In this document: positions 18,225-29,169 of the stretch, piece after piece
How positions within the stretch are numbered: position 1 is the first letter of the stretch
Layout: the number at the start of each line of letters is the position of its first letter
Assembly (NCBI GenBank): GCA_965248855.1
Contig: CBDFKQ010000013.1
Span: 62,001 to 126,000, forward strand
DNA: 64,000 nt
Origin: CBDFKQ01 sp965248855
GTDB lineage: Bacteria > Bacteroidota > Bacteroidia > Cytophagales > 172606-1
Direction of reading: 5' to 3'
Notes under the pieces: generated by a model
What the model saw: the letters and a program-made list of their open reading frames with translations, nothing else
The model's database searches: none
Told to the model about the DNA's origin: nothing
Position numbers and translations under genes: made by a program

Positions 18225-20183
18225 CTATACGTCAATTTTAGCATATTTAGCATTTTTTTCAATAAATTCTCTACGTGGGGCAACATCATCTCCCATTAAC
18301 ATAGAAAATAGGTGATCCGATTCAGCCGCTGATTCAATTGAAACTTGCTTTAAGCTTCTTTTATCGGGGTTCATTGTTGTTTCCCAAAGTTGTTCGGGGT
18401 TCATTTCACCCAAACCTTTATACCTTTGTACATGAACTGAATCTTCTTTACCTTCACCTGCAATCTCTCTTACAAAAATCTCTCTCTGTTCTTCGTTCCA
18501 ACAATATCGTTCTTCTTTTCCTTTTTTCACCAAATATAATGGAGGCAAAGCAATATACAAATATCCTTGTTCAATTAATTCTTTCATGTATCGATAAAAG
18601 AATGTTAATAAAAGAGTACGTATATGACTGCCATCCACATCAGCATCTGTCATAATTATTAATTTATGATAACGGAGCTTTTCCAGGTTTAGTGCCTTGG
18701 AATCTTCAACGGTTCCAAATCTAACACCAAGCGCAGTTATTATATTTCGAATTTCTTCATTATCATATATTCTGTGTAATTGAGCTTTTTCAACATTTAA
18801 TATTTTACCTCTTAAGGGCAAAATAGCTTGAAATGCACGGTTCCTTCCTTGCTTTGCTGAGCCACCGGCAGAATCACCTTCAACTAAATACAATTCACAA
18901 TTTTCAGGATCATTGTCAGAACAGTCAGCCAATTTACCTGGCAAACCCGAGCCCGACATTACGCTCTTGCGTTGAACCATTTCACGAGCTTTCCTTGCAG
19001 CTTCGCGTGCCTGTGCAGCCAAGACAACTTTTTGAACAATTTGTTTTGCTTCTTTGGGATGTTCTTCAAGGTATCTTTCTAATGCCTCACTTACAGCTTG
19101 ACTTACAGAAGCAGCAACATCCGAATTTCCTAATTTTGTTTTTGTTTGCCCTTCAAATTGTGGTTCTGCTACTTTAACTGAAATTACAGCGGTTAATCCC
19201 TCACGAAAATCTTCACCATTAATTTCAATTTTTGTTTTATCTATTAGATTGTTTTTATCGGCATAACCCTTTAAAGTACGGGTAAGCGCCATTCTAAAAC
19301 CGGCTACGTGAGTACCTCCTTCAATAGTATTAATATTGTTAACATACGATACCACATTTTCGGTATATGTAGTATTATAACTCATTGCTACTTCTACCGG
19401 AGAACCACCCTTATCGCTTTCAATATAAATTGGATTTGGAATTATTTTTTCACGGCTTGAATCAAGATAGGCAACGAATTCACTTAAACCACCTATAGAA
19501 AAGAATTCATCATAGAGGGGTTTTCCTTCTTCGTCATTTTCTCTTTCGTCGGTAAGTGTTAATCTGATTCCCTTATTTAAAAAAGATAATTCCCTTAACC
19601 GAGTTGCCACGGTTTCGTGTTTGTATTCTGTTGTAGTAAAAATTGTTTCATCAGGCTTAAACCTAACTTCTGTTCCCGACCTTTCGGTTTCACCAACTTT
19701 TTTTACCGGGTATAGAGGATGACCTATTTTATATTCCTGTTGGTAAATTGATCCATTACGATAAACATTTACTTTTAGGTCCGATGAAAGTGCATTAACA
19801 CATGAAACACCAACGCCATGTAAACCACCTGATACTTTATAAGTATCTTTATCAAATTTACCTCCTGCATGCAAAACAGTCATAACAACTTCAAGAGCTG
19901 ATCTTTTTTCCTTTTGATGCATATCAACAGGAATTCCTCTACCATTATCTGAAACTGTAACCGAATTATCCTTATTAATAGTTACTTCAATTCTATCACA
20001 ATAACCGGCTAATGCCTCATCGATGGAATTATCTACAACTTCCCATATTAAATGATGTAAACCCTTTACTCCTATATCGCCAATATACATGGCCGGGCGT
20101 TTGCGGACAGCTTCTAAGCCTTCTAAAACTTGAATATTATCTGCTGAATACGTACTTGTGTCTTTTTCTATGACGTCGTTCAT
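18225..20183 (-). CDS. gyrB: DNA gyrase subunit B
   Basis: A 652-residue type IIA topoisomerase ATPase subunit that introduces negative supercoils together with GyrA. The GHKL ATPase region shows 'VLEGLEAVRKRPAMYIGDIG', 'EVVDNSIDEALAG' and 'GGLHGVGVSCVNALS'. The TOPRIM domain has 'LYLVEGDSAGGSAKQGR', 'PLRGKILNVEKA' and 'TDADVDGSHIRTLL'. The C-terminal 'RREFIEKNAKYA' ends the protein. Length fits GyrB better than ParE, although the two are hard to separate by motif alone. gyrA is not in the window. ppk1 follows on the same strand. Confidence 0.95.
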   Translation of the reverse strand: MNDVIEKDTSTYSADNIQVLEGLEAVRKRPAMYIGDIGVKGLHHLIWEVVDNSIDEALAGYCDRIEVTINKDNSVTVSDNGRGIPVDMHQKEKRSALEVVMTVLHAGGKFDKDTYKVSGGLHGVGVSCVNALSSDLKVNVYRNGSIYQQEYKIGHPLYPVKKVGETERSGTEVRFKPDETIFTTTEYKHETVATRLRELSFLNKGIRLTLTDERENDEEGKPLYDEFFSIGGLSEFVAYLDSSREKIIPNPIYIESDKGGSPVEVAMSYNTTYTENVVSYVNNINTIEGGTHVAGFRMALTRTLKGYADKNNLIDKTKIEINGEDFREGLTAVISVKVAEPQFEGQTKTKLGNSDVAASVSQAVSEALERYLEEHPKEAKQIVQKVVLAAQAREAARKAREMVQRKSVMSGSGLPGKLADCSDNDPENCELYLVEGDSAGGSAKQGRNRAFQAILPLRGKILNVEKAQLHRIYDNEEIRNIITALGVRFGTVEDSKALNLEKLRYHKLIIMTDADVDGSHIRTLLLTFFYRYMKELIEQGYLYIALPPLYLVKKGKEERYCWNEEQREIFVREIAGEGKEDSVHVQRYKGLGEMNPEQLWETTMNPDKRSLKQVSIESAAESDHLFSMLMGDDVAPRREFIEKNAKYAKIDV

Positions 20184-20389
20184 AAAAAATTTTAAATGAA
20201 ACTTATGTAGGAAAACATACTATAGAGTAGCTGTTATTCCTTAAAATATGAAAAGATGTGTATAAAAAATTATATGTAAAGGTACGAAAACTCTTCACAT
20301 AAAAATAACATTAAGGGGATTTAAATTATATAAACTTATGGAGTTAAAAGCAATTGATTCGAAATAATGAAATTGAATTAAAAATATAA

Positions 20390-23300
20390 TCAGGCAATAC
20401 CTTTATTTATTAAATTAGGTATATTAATTGTAAAAGTACTGCCTTCGCCATAAATAGATTGAACTTCAATTTTTCCATTTAATGCTTCTATAACATCTTT
20501 AACAATGTATAGACCCAAACCCGAACCAACATTAGTTTCCGTAGCTCTGTAAAACATTTCAAATATTCGAACTATACTTTCACTTTTTATACCTTGTCCA
20601 TTATCTATAAATTTTATAATTGCCTCTTGGTCAGTAATTATAACTACTATATTTAAAAAAGCTCTTTCTCTCATTGGCACACTGTACCTGAATGCATTAG
20701 AAATAATATTATTAAAAATTAATTTTATTCTAAACAAATCCGAATAAAACTCGCCTTCACTAATTAATATTTCAGTATTCACATTATGACCGGACTGTAA
20801 ATATTTTAAATCATCAAATGAGTCGTTTATTATATCATTAAATTCTATTTTTTCGGCAAAATATTCAACTCTTGAATTGCGTGAAAAATTAATTATGCTT
20901 TTGATAAAACCGTCAAGTTTATTGATACTTTTCTCCATTAAATCATAATAGCTGTCTTTCAAAGTTTCATCAACTTCTATCTTGGCAATATTAATTAAGC
21001 CCAATACTGAGGCGAGGGGAGCGCGAAGGTCATGAGATGCGCGATAAACGAATTTATCTAACTCTGCATTAATTTTAATAAGTTCTGTATTCTGGTTTTG
21101 AAGCAGTACTTCGGCTTTCTTTCTTTCGGATATATCACGAACAAATGACTGTAGTACATTATTTTCGAGCATTTTAGCACTTATTTCACCGGTAAAAACT
21201 GTTCTATCCTTTCTTAAAAATTCTCTTTCACTAATTACCGTATCTCCTCGATATAATTCTTCAAATTTAATAGGTGTATTAATCAACTCCTCTTTTGTTA
21301 ATAGATCCTTAACATTTAATTTTAATAGCTCTTCCTTGGAATACCCCATCATATGGCAGGCGGTTGTATTTGCAGAAGTATAATATCCATCTCTATCACA
21401 TAGAAAAATACCATCTGAAGCGCTTTCCATTAATGTTCTGTATTTCTTTTCACTTTCCAACAACTCTTCTTCAGCTTTTTTTCTTTCCGAAATACTCCTA
21501 TTATTTACTACAATTGAATTTACTGCCTGTTCACTTAATAAATTGGTTTTTACAGAATCAATCCAAACCCAATTACCTGAAATATCTTTTAGTCTGATTT
21601 CTACCCTTGAAGATTCATTTGGATTTATAACAACCTCTTGTAGGGAAGCCTTAGCTATACTTAAATCATCAGGATGAACAAAATCTAAGAAATTACTGTT
21701 AACTAATTCCATTTTTTGATAGCCCAGAATATTTTCAACTACAGGGCTTTCGTAAATGATATGCCCTTCCTGATCAATTAATTGAACATAGTCGGATGAA
21801 TTTTGAATAAGTGCTTTAAATAATTCCTCACTTTCTTTAAGGGCGATTTCCGGAAATTTTCTATCAGAAATATCAACATTGATTCCAATTAGTTTTATTA
21901 TTTTGCCTTCATCATCCCTAACTGCTATACCTTTTCCCATGGTCCATATTAAAGATCCATCGGTTTTATACATTCTTATTTCAATAGAATATTCAATACC
22001 ATCGTTTACTGCATCATATACTGCTTTATTAAAAATTTCTCTGTCGTCAGGGTGAATCATGTTAAAATAATTTTCAAAATCCGGGGTTCCAACCTCAGGA
22101 TTTATTCCCATTATATTAAATATTTCATCTGACCAATAAATTTTATAAGTAGTTAAATCATATTCCCATCTTCCTAACTTTGCTATTTTTTGAGCCTCTG
22201 CCAGTTCAAATTCTTTTGATTTTAAAATTTCATTTAATTGTAAACTTTTGTCGAGAGATTCCCTCACTTGTTCTTCGCTTACCACCAATTCTTCATTTAA
22301 TGATTGAGATTCTCTTAATAAATCAATTATAGTTAGCTCGGTTAGTTTTCTTTCTGTAATGTCAAGTACTGTACCTATCATTAATTCAGGATAACCGTTT
22401 TTGTCATAAATGATTTCTGCCTGTTCATTTACATATCGAACTTCTCCTGATGGTCTTAAAATTCTGTGATCAATATTATATTTAGATTTGTTTTGAACTG
22501 CTTCGTTAATTGCTATTGAAACATTTTCACGGTCATCTTCGTGTATAAAACTAAAAAAATCTTCAATATTGGCGGGTTCCGGATTATATGGTAAACCAAA
22601 AATATTGAAATTCTCTTCAGATCCCGTTATTTGCCCTGTTTTAATATTATATTGCCAACTCCCCAGTTGTGCAATCCGTTGAGATTCTTTTAAACTTTTT
22701 TCACTTTTTAATAATAATTCTTCAATTGATTTTTTTTCTGTTATATCTTGTACAGTGCCATATAACAGTTCTATTTCGCCATTATTATTTAATTGAATAT
22801 TAACATTTGTATTAAAAATTTTATTTAATGAATTTTTTATTCGAAAATTCCAGGAATTACCTTTTTTGTTTAAAAGAATATCAGTAATAGCATTTTTTGT
22901 TAAATCAACATCTTCGGGATGAATTAATTGAATAAAATCCTCAAAGCTTTCATTTTGTATTTTAGGATTTATTTCATATAAATGATATAAGTTTTCTGAT
23001 CTGGTTATTAAATTATTTTTAATGTCCCAACTCCAACTACCCATTAGAGAAATTTTTTCTGCATTTAAAAGCAATTTTTGTTGTTCTAATAATTTAGTTT
23101 CAATTAGTATTTTTTCTGATATATCTTGGTTTGTTCCAATCACTTTTACAGGAACACCGTTTTTGTTAAAAAAAAACTTCTTCATGGGCTTCAATAAATC
23201 TGATTTCACCATCAGGTTTAATTATCCTGAAAATAAAACTTTGTGGAATTTTAGTTTTTAAGCCATTTTCAGATTTGGTTTTTATTAAGTCTAAATCTCC

Positions 23301-24098
23301 GGGGTGTACAATTTTTATAAAATTTTCAATTTTAGGTTGGGTAGTATTTTGATCAAGACCATATATTTTGAATAAATGATCGGACCATATATTTTCATTG
23401 GTTTTTAAATTCCACTCCCAGCTTCCAATATTTGTAACTCTTTGTGATTCATTTAAAAAGTTTTCAATTTTAAAAAGATAATCTTCTATTCTTTTTTTTG
23501 AAGAAAAGACGATCATCATACATGTTTTACTATCTCCCACCGGTTGAAAAAAGTATTGGCGTGATTGTCCTCTAAAGTCTAATTCGCGAACAATTTTTTT
23601 GTTTTTAGTGATGCAATCCTGTATTAGCTCGTGTTTTATATCTGCTATTTCTTTTTCCTGTAAATCCCACAAGGTTAATGCAGTTAAATTATTTATTTTA
23701 ATACTGTTAGCCGCGATAGGATTAAAAGATAAATATTTACCATTATAATCAATAATTATAATGGCATCGGTATTTTTTTCAAATAAGGTTTGGTATTTAA
23801 TTTTGAGAATGTTTCTTTCATGTAATGATGTTTGGAAAGTATTAAGAATATCTTCATAATTTTCTTCAACTTCATTTTTTTGATTTTCCATATCGGCAAT
23901 AAAATTGGCAAGAAAATCTTTTATGTTTGAAATTTCATTTATAGAGTTAATATTACTTATACCTTTTTTAGTATCGAGCGAATTTGTAAAAACTTTTAAA
24001 CTTTCAAACCGGGTTTGATAAAAAGTTTTTAAACGAGAGATTTTAGATTTAAAATGCTGAACTGAATCTGAATTATCAGATATTAATTGATCTGCCAA
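20390..24098 (-). CDS. Multi-PAS sensor histidine kinase, frameshifted
   Basis: One sensor kinase split by a +1 base. The N-terminal part (24098-23166, 310 aa) has a short coiled coil and two PAS domains (about 105-200 and 217-310). The C-terminal part (from about 23165 down to 20390) has five more PAS domains, each starting with the typical '.IAKLGRWEYD' or 'ASDGIFLCDRDG' pattern. HisKA follows (phospho-His in YRASHDLRAPLAS), then HATPase_c (NAFRYS, DNGQGIKS, GSGLGLYI). At 23168-23176 an A9 run, with eight needed, changes 'EVFF-stop' into the continuous 'EVFFNKNGVPVKV'. No membrane segment is seen, so it is probably a cytoplasmic sensor. No cognate regulator is adjacent. Confidence 0.85.
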
Positions 24099-24194
24099 AA
24101 GAATATAAAGTTTTGCATGAATACAAAAAATTAAATAAGAGTAAGCACTCAGTTTTAGAGTACTTGATCAAAAATTATAAAAAAAAAATTATAA

Positions 24195-25695
24195 TTAATA
24201 ATTTTTTCTATTATTTCTCCAATTACTATCTAAACTTTTGTCATTTAATATTGATTGTGAAGTTAATGATGCTTTTTTTTCTAACAACATACCTGATAGT
24301 AAAGCAGCTATTTCTTCTTCATTCTGATTATTAACTTTATTTAATGAATTAGGTTCAAAATATTTATTTACAAAGTTTGTATCAAAGCTACCGTCTAAAA
24401 AACTTTGATGATTTAATACAAAGTCGCAAAACTGCAATGTTGTTTCTATCCCTGAAATTTCGTATTCTTTAATTGCTCTTTTCATTCTTTCAATTGCTTC
24501 CTCTCGGTCTTTACCAAAAGCAATAAGTTTGGCAATCATTGGGTCGTAATAAATTTGAATGTCCATCCCTTCTTCAAACCCATCATCGACTCTTATTCCC
24601 GGCCCTTGAGGGCGCACATATCTATTTAGCTTCCCAATGTCGGGTAAGAAATTATTTTTTGGATCTTCGGCATAAACCCTTATTTCAATAGCGTGTCCAT
24701 TAATTTTCAAATCATCCTGAGTAAAAGAAAGTTTTTCGCCACAGGCAATTTTAATTTGTTCTTTAACCAAATCAATACCTGTAATTAATTCAGTTACCGG
24801 ATGTTCAACCTGTAATCGGGTATTCATTTCTAAAAAATAAAAATTTAAATCTTTATCTACAACAAATTCCACAGTACCTGCACTAAAATAATTACAAGAT
24901 TTAGCAGCCAGAACTGCGGCTTCACCCATTTTTTTTCGAATTTCAGGTGTCAGTGCAGGCGATGGTGCCTCTTCGATAACTTTTTGATGACGGCGTTGAA
25001 TAGAACATTCCCGTTCAAAAAGATAAACCATATTTTCATGTTGATCACCCAAAACCTGAATTTCAATATGTTTGGGAGAAAGGATATATTTTTCAATAAA
25101 TACTGATCCATTTCCAAAAGCAGCAGTAGCTTCTGAAATTGCTCTTTGCATTTGTTCTTCCAATTCTGCTTCCTTTTCAACCAGTCGCATACCTTTCCCT
25201 CCCCCACCTGCACTCGCCTTTATCAATACCGGATATCCAATTTGCAATGCTTGTTTTTTTGCTATTTCTACATTACTGACAGCCTCCGGTATACCGGGAA
25301 CCATTGGAATATTATATTTAAGAACAGCATTTTTTGCTGCCAATTTATTACCCATTATTTCAATTGACTCTGCACAAGGGCCAATAAAAATCAAACCCGA
25401 ATCAATGACCAATTTGGCAAAAGAAGCATTTTCAGATAAAAATCCATATCCGGGATGTATAGCATCAGAACCACTACTTTTAGCAATATCAATAATTTTA
25501 TCTTGAACTAAATATGATTGTGATGAAGGTGCCGGGCCTACACAGTAAGCTTCATCAGCAGCTCTTACATGCAATGCTTTTCTATCAGCTTCACTGTAAA
25601 TCGCCACAGTTTTTATACCCATCTCTTTAGCGGAGCGAATAATACGCAAAGCGATTTCACCTCTGTTGGCAATTAATATTTTTTTCGATCTTCAT
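24195..25695 (-). CDS. accC: Biotin carboxylase (AccC), start frameshifted
   Basis: ATP-grasp enzyme that carboxylates biotin using bicarbonate and ATP, in acetyl-CoA (or propionyl-CoA) carboxylase. Motifs: 'IHPGYGFLSENASFA', 'KASAGGGGKGMRLV', 'ERECSIQRRHQKVIEEAP' and 'EMNTRLQVEHPVTE'. The open frame begins only at 25649 and lacks the family's N-terminal lobe start. The missing residues are present upstream: from ATG 25695 the sequence reads MKIEK, then ILIANRGEIALRI, if one base is removed from the T7 run at 25679-25685 (an A-run on the coding strand). The biotin carrier and carboxyltransferase genes are not adjacent. Confidence 0.9.
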
Positions 25696-26056
25696 AAAGT
25701 CAAACTATTTTTTTAATTCGTAAAAAACTTTTCGCTTTTATTTGAAAGGTTTTGTTGTAAATTAAATATTAAATTATTTTTTTCAATTAAATACAAGTGT
25801 TTATATTTTATTCATTCATCTGATAATTATTTTCTTACAATTTAATTTATCTATTGCGAATGATTTATAATTTAAATGAAAGCATTTATATTATATAAGA
25901 ATTTTAGTTTTCAAAAAATAAATTAATATCCAGTTTTAATGTTTTACATTTACTAAACTGCTTGTTATCAAACACTATCTATTCCACCTCAGTCTATTTT
26001 CATAAAAAATTAGACATTTTCCAATTTTTAAAAACTTTTTTGAATTTGAAATTAAT
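25696..26056. other. AT-rich intergenic region without a recognised gene
   Basis: About 360 nt between the divergent accC and histidine kinase genes. It probably holds both promoters, but I could not see a clear TAnnTTTG box with a matching -33 element. No ORF or strong hairpin is seen. Confidence 0.4.
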
Positions 26057-27642
26057 ATGGAACATACAAAAAAGTTGGTGGATTTAAATAATGGATCAGC
26101 CATAAGAAATTTATCTGCAGGACTTATGCATCTGATTGAAAATAAATTTATTGAGAATGATAATAATGACCAATATATAAGCCATTTAGTCTCCATTGTA
26201 GAATCATCTGACGATGCCATTATAAGTAAATCATTAGAGGGGATAATAAAAAGTTGGAATAAAGGTTGCGAAAAAATGTTTGGTTATACTGCTGAGCAAG
26301 CGATTGGAAAACATATTTCATTAATCATCCCAAAGGAGTACATAAATGAAGAAAAAATAATTTTAGAAAAGATAAAGAATAATGAAAAAATTGATCATTA
26401 TGAAACAGTACGAAACAGATCAGATGGAAAACAGTTTTATGTTTCATTAACCGTATCGCCATTAAAAGATAAATTAGGTAATATTATTGGCGCGTCCAAG
26501 ATTGCCCGTGATATTTCAATGCAAAAAAAAGCTGAAACAAATTTTATTTATGCCAATAAAGAACTTACTTTTAATAATAGTGAAAAGGAAAAACGTGCAG
26601 CAGAATTAATTATTGCTAATAAAGAACTGGTATTTCAAAATCAGGAAAAAGAATATAGAGCGGCAGAGTTAATTATCGCTAATAAAGAACTTGCTTTTCA
26701 AAATCAAGAAAAAGAAAATAGAGCTGCAGAGTTATTGATTGCTAATGAAGAACTGGTTTTTCAAAATCAGGAAAAAGAAAATAGAGCTGCGGAGTTAATT
26801 ATCGCTAATAAAGAACTTGCTTTTCAAAATCAAGAAAAAAAAAATAGAGCTGCAGAGTTATTGATTGCTAATGAAGAATTGATTTTTCAAAATCAAGAAA
26901 AAGAAAATAGAGCAGCCGAGTTGGTAATCGCTAATAAGGAACTTGAGGCATTCACCTTTATATCCAGTCATGATTTGCAAGAACCACTTCGAAAAATACA
27001 AACCGTCTGTTCTATTATATTCGAAAGAGAAAACAATAATCTTTCAGAAAACGGAAAGTATAACTTTCAACGAATTGAAGCCGCAGCCGGTAGAATGCAA
27101 CAACTTATCAATGATTTATTGTCTTTCTCAAGAATAAAAAACTGATGAAAGAAAATATGAGAAAACAAATATTAACAAGATTTTAGATGAAGTATTAATA
27201 GAATTAAGAGAAACTATTATTGAAAAGCAAGCAGTAATTAAGGTAAATGAAATGTGTGAGGCCGAAATTATTCCTTTCCAATTTAACCGGTTGCTATTAA
27301 ACCTTATTATTAATTCTCTTAAATTTTCACAAACTTCTATACCGCCTCTAATAACAATAAGCAGCAAAATAATAAATGGTAAAAATTTAAAAATAGAAAA
27401 CTTAAACCCTCAAAAAAATTATTGCCATATAAAAATTAAGGATAACGGAATAGGTTTTGAATCGCATTTTAATAAACGTATTTTTGAAGTATTTCAAAAA
27501 CTTCACGGTAAAGATACTTACCCCGGAACAGGTATAGGGTTGGCCATAGTAAAAAAAATTTGTAGAGAATCACAATGGAATTATCATTGCCAATGGAGAA
27601 TTAAATATGGGTGCGAGTTTTGATATTTACATTCCTAACTAG
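26057..27642 (+). CDS. PAS sensor histidine kinase with 21-residue repeats, frameshifted
   Basis: Cytoplasmic sensor kinase. It has one PAS domain (about 42-155, 'SDDAIISKSLEGIIKSWN'), a tandem 21-residue coiled-coil repeat (180-296), HisKA with phospho-His305 in SSHDLQEPLRKIQ, then HATPase_c. The frame breaks twice at A runs. At 27136-27141 six A's need to be five, giving 'SRIKTDERKYEK' instead of 'SRIKN-stop'. At 27551-27558 eight A's need to be seven, giving 'GLAIVKKFVENHNG' and ending at TAG 27642 with 'GASFDIYIPN'. With both repairs the kinase is complete, including N ('LIINSLKFS') and G boxes. The partner regulator is not adjacent. Confidence 0.82.
26594..26944 (+). repeat. 63-bp tandem repeat encoding a 21-residue coiled-coil unit
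   Basis: Five full and one partial copies of a 63-bp unit starting at residues 180, 201, 222, 243, 264 and 285, each beginning RAAEL. A more diverged copy precedes them (about 159-179). The unit is exactly three heptads. Copies 2+3 resemble copies 4+5 (ANKELAFQ then ANEEL[VI]FQ), pointing to a 126-bp dimer duplication. The array forms the linker helix between PAS and HisKA. Confidence 0.9.
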
Positions 27643-27675
27643 ATTTTTTAAAATATTTTTCTTTTCTGCCAATAT

Positions 27676-27715
27676 AAAAAAAAAACGACATCAGAATACT
27701 GATATCGTTTTTTTT
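27676..27715. terminator. Bidirectional intrinsic terminator
   Basis: A-run, then ACGACATCAG (27685-27694) pairing with CTGATATCGT (27699-27708, one G-U-type mismatch), then a T8 run. It lies between the convergent kinase and glycine-zipper genes and suits both. Confidence 0.85.
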
Positions 27716-27736
27716 ATATTAAAACCTTAAATAAAA

Positions 27737-28282
27737 TTAATAATAAATATGTTCACCTTTATTTTTTTCCCACTCTTCTTTTAAAAATTTAGCATCTTCT
27801 TCATTTTTAGGTTCAACTCCCATCACAATTCCACCTTCTTTAATACCGGATTCATAAAGTTTTGCGCGTTCTTCAGGAATTCCTGAACCCACTAAGGCTC
27901 CAACAATACCACCAGTTAATCCACCGGCACCTGCACCGGCTAATGCTGCTGCTAAAGGGCCTGCTATAACAAGTCCTAAGCCAGGCAAAGCTACTACAGT
28001 GCCTATGGCTGCTATTGCAGCAATTACAGCACCGACAGTTCCTCCTATTGCAGATCCTACACCTGCACCTTCAAGTGCTTTATTTCCTAAATCAGTTTGA
28101 TGATCTCCATCATTACCAAAATGTTTTTTACGAGTTTCGTCAGACATTAAAAGATTTACTTTATCTTTTTCATATCCTTTAGCATGTAAAGCACCGTAAG
28201 CACCTTCAGCACTTTCACGATCTTTAAACATACCTGTCATAATTTTATTACGACCTGTACTTTCTTCATTAAAAGTTGACAT
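27737..28282 (-). CDS. Glycine-zipper general stress-type protein
   Basis: A 181-residue protein. The N-terminal part (about 14-55, 'MTGMFKDRESAEGAYGALHAKGY') resembles the heat-induced stress protein YflT domain. A central Gly/Ala-rich hydrophobic region (about 72-130) resembles glycine-zipper membrane segments. A C-terminal 'ESGIKEGGIVMGVEPKNEEDA' tail follows. Proteins of this layout occur in many bacteria and are often stress-induced, but the biochemical role is unknown. Surface or inner-membrane insertion is inferred from the glycine zipper. Confidence 0.72.
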   Translation of the reverse strand: MSTFNEESTGRNKIMTGMFKDRESAEGAYGALHAKGYEKDKVNLLMSDETRKKHFGNDGDHQTDLGNKALEGAGVGSAIGGTVGAVIAAIAAIGTVVALPGLGLVIAGPLAAALAGAGAGGLTGGIVGALVGSGIPEERAKLYESGIKEGGIVMGVEPKNEEDAKFLKEEWEKNKGEHIYY

Positions 28283-28440
28283 AATTTTAAAGTTTGAGTT
28301 TATATAAGATAATTTTACCTTTATTATATTAAAATAATAAAGAAATTATGCCGGGCTTTTTTTTCTTGTAAAAAATAAAAAAAGCATCGATTATTAACTT
28401 TTTTAATAACCTTATGTTATACTATTATTAAAGGAAAATA

Positions 28441-28980
28441 ATGGTTATAGAACTTCTTTTACTGATTTTATTATTTTTATATATTATTTTAAAAATAATA
28501 ATCGGGATATTTTTTGATGAAAAAGATATAGAATTAAAAAAAATAAAAAGGGGGATAATTTTCCTTAATAAAAAAGACTTTGATAAAGCCTTAATTTTTT
28601 TTAATAATTATATTTTAATTCATCCTATGGCAACCTATGCTTATGCTTACAGGTCTAAATGCCAATTAGGTTTAAAAAAATTCGAGGAAGCCATCATTGA
28701 CAGTACAATTGCAAATACTTTTAAAGAAACAATTCCTGAGGCATTTCTTTATAAAGGAATTGCCCACTATAAATTATGTCAATACGATAAAGCATTAATT
28801 GAATTAAATAAATCGGTTCGATATCTCAAAAACAATGCTGATGCCTATAAGTGGAGAGGGTTGGTAAATTTAAAATTAAATTTAATTGAGCAGGCTGACA
28901 GTGATTTTAATAAATCAAAAAATTTAGGTGACGAGGATTCAAACTTTATTTTAAATCATCACTACTTAATTGAAATTTAA
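28441..28980 (+). CDS. Membrane-anchored TPR protein
   Basis: A 179-residue protein with one N-terminal transmembrane helix (about 2-24). At least three tetratricopeptide repeats follow (about 38-71, 72-105, 106-150), with the typical 'A..Y..RG......Y..A' spacing ('YAYRSKCQLGLKKFEEA', 'AFLYKGIAHYKLCQYDKA', 'AYKWRGLVNLKLN'). TPR domains mediate protein contacts; no specific partner can be named. The gene stands alone. Confidence 0.75.
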   Translation: MVIELLLLILLFLYIILKIIIGIFFDEKDIELKKIKRGIIFLNKKDFDKALIFFNNYILIHPMATYAYAYRSKCQLGLKKFEEAIIDSTIANTFKETIPEAFLYKGIAHYKLCQYDKALIELNKSVRYLKNNADAYKWRGLVNLKLNLIEQADSDFNKSKNLGDEDSNFILNHHYLIEI

Positions 28981-29169
28981 ATTTCCTTCATATATGCTGA
29001 TAAAGTTTTTTATTCAACCCAAATTAAAAATCGAAAAAAAACATTTTGCAAAAATAATTTATAAAATAAGTATAATTATTAATAATTATTGAAATATCAA
29101 ATAAATTCCTATAAAAGTTAAGTAATTAAAATTTTTAACTGTTATCATTACAAAAAATTTAATAAAATT

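Noticed and set aside
18338..19177. Plus-strand ORFs inside gyrB
   Set aside because: Antisense shadows of a conserved gene; composition follows the codon pattern of gyrB.
24950..25506. ORFs on both strands within accC
   Set aside because: Overlap with the conserved ATP-grasp region; no motifs of their own.
26594..26944. Tandem repeat as a CRISPR array
   Set aside because: Units are in frame, 63 bp, without unique spacers, and encode a coiled coil.
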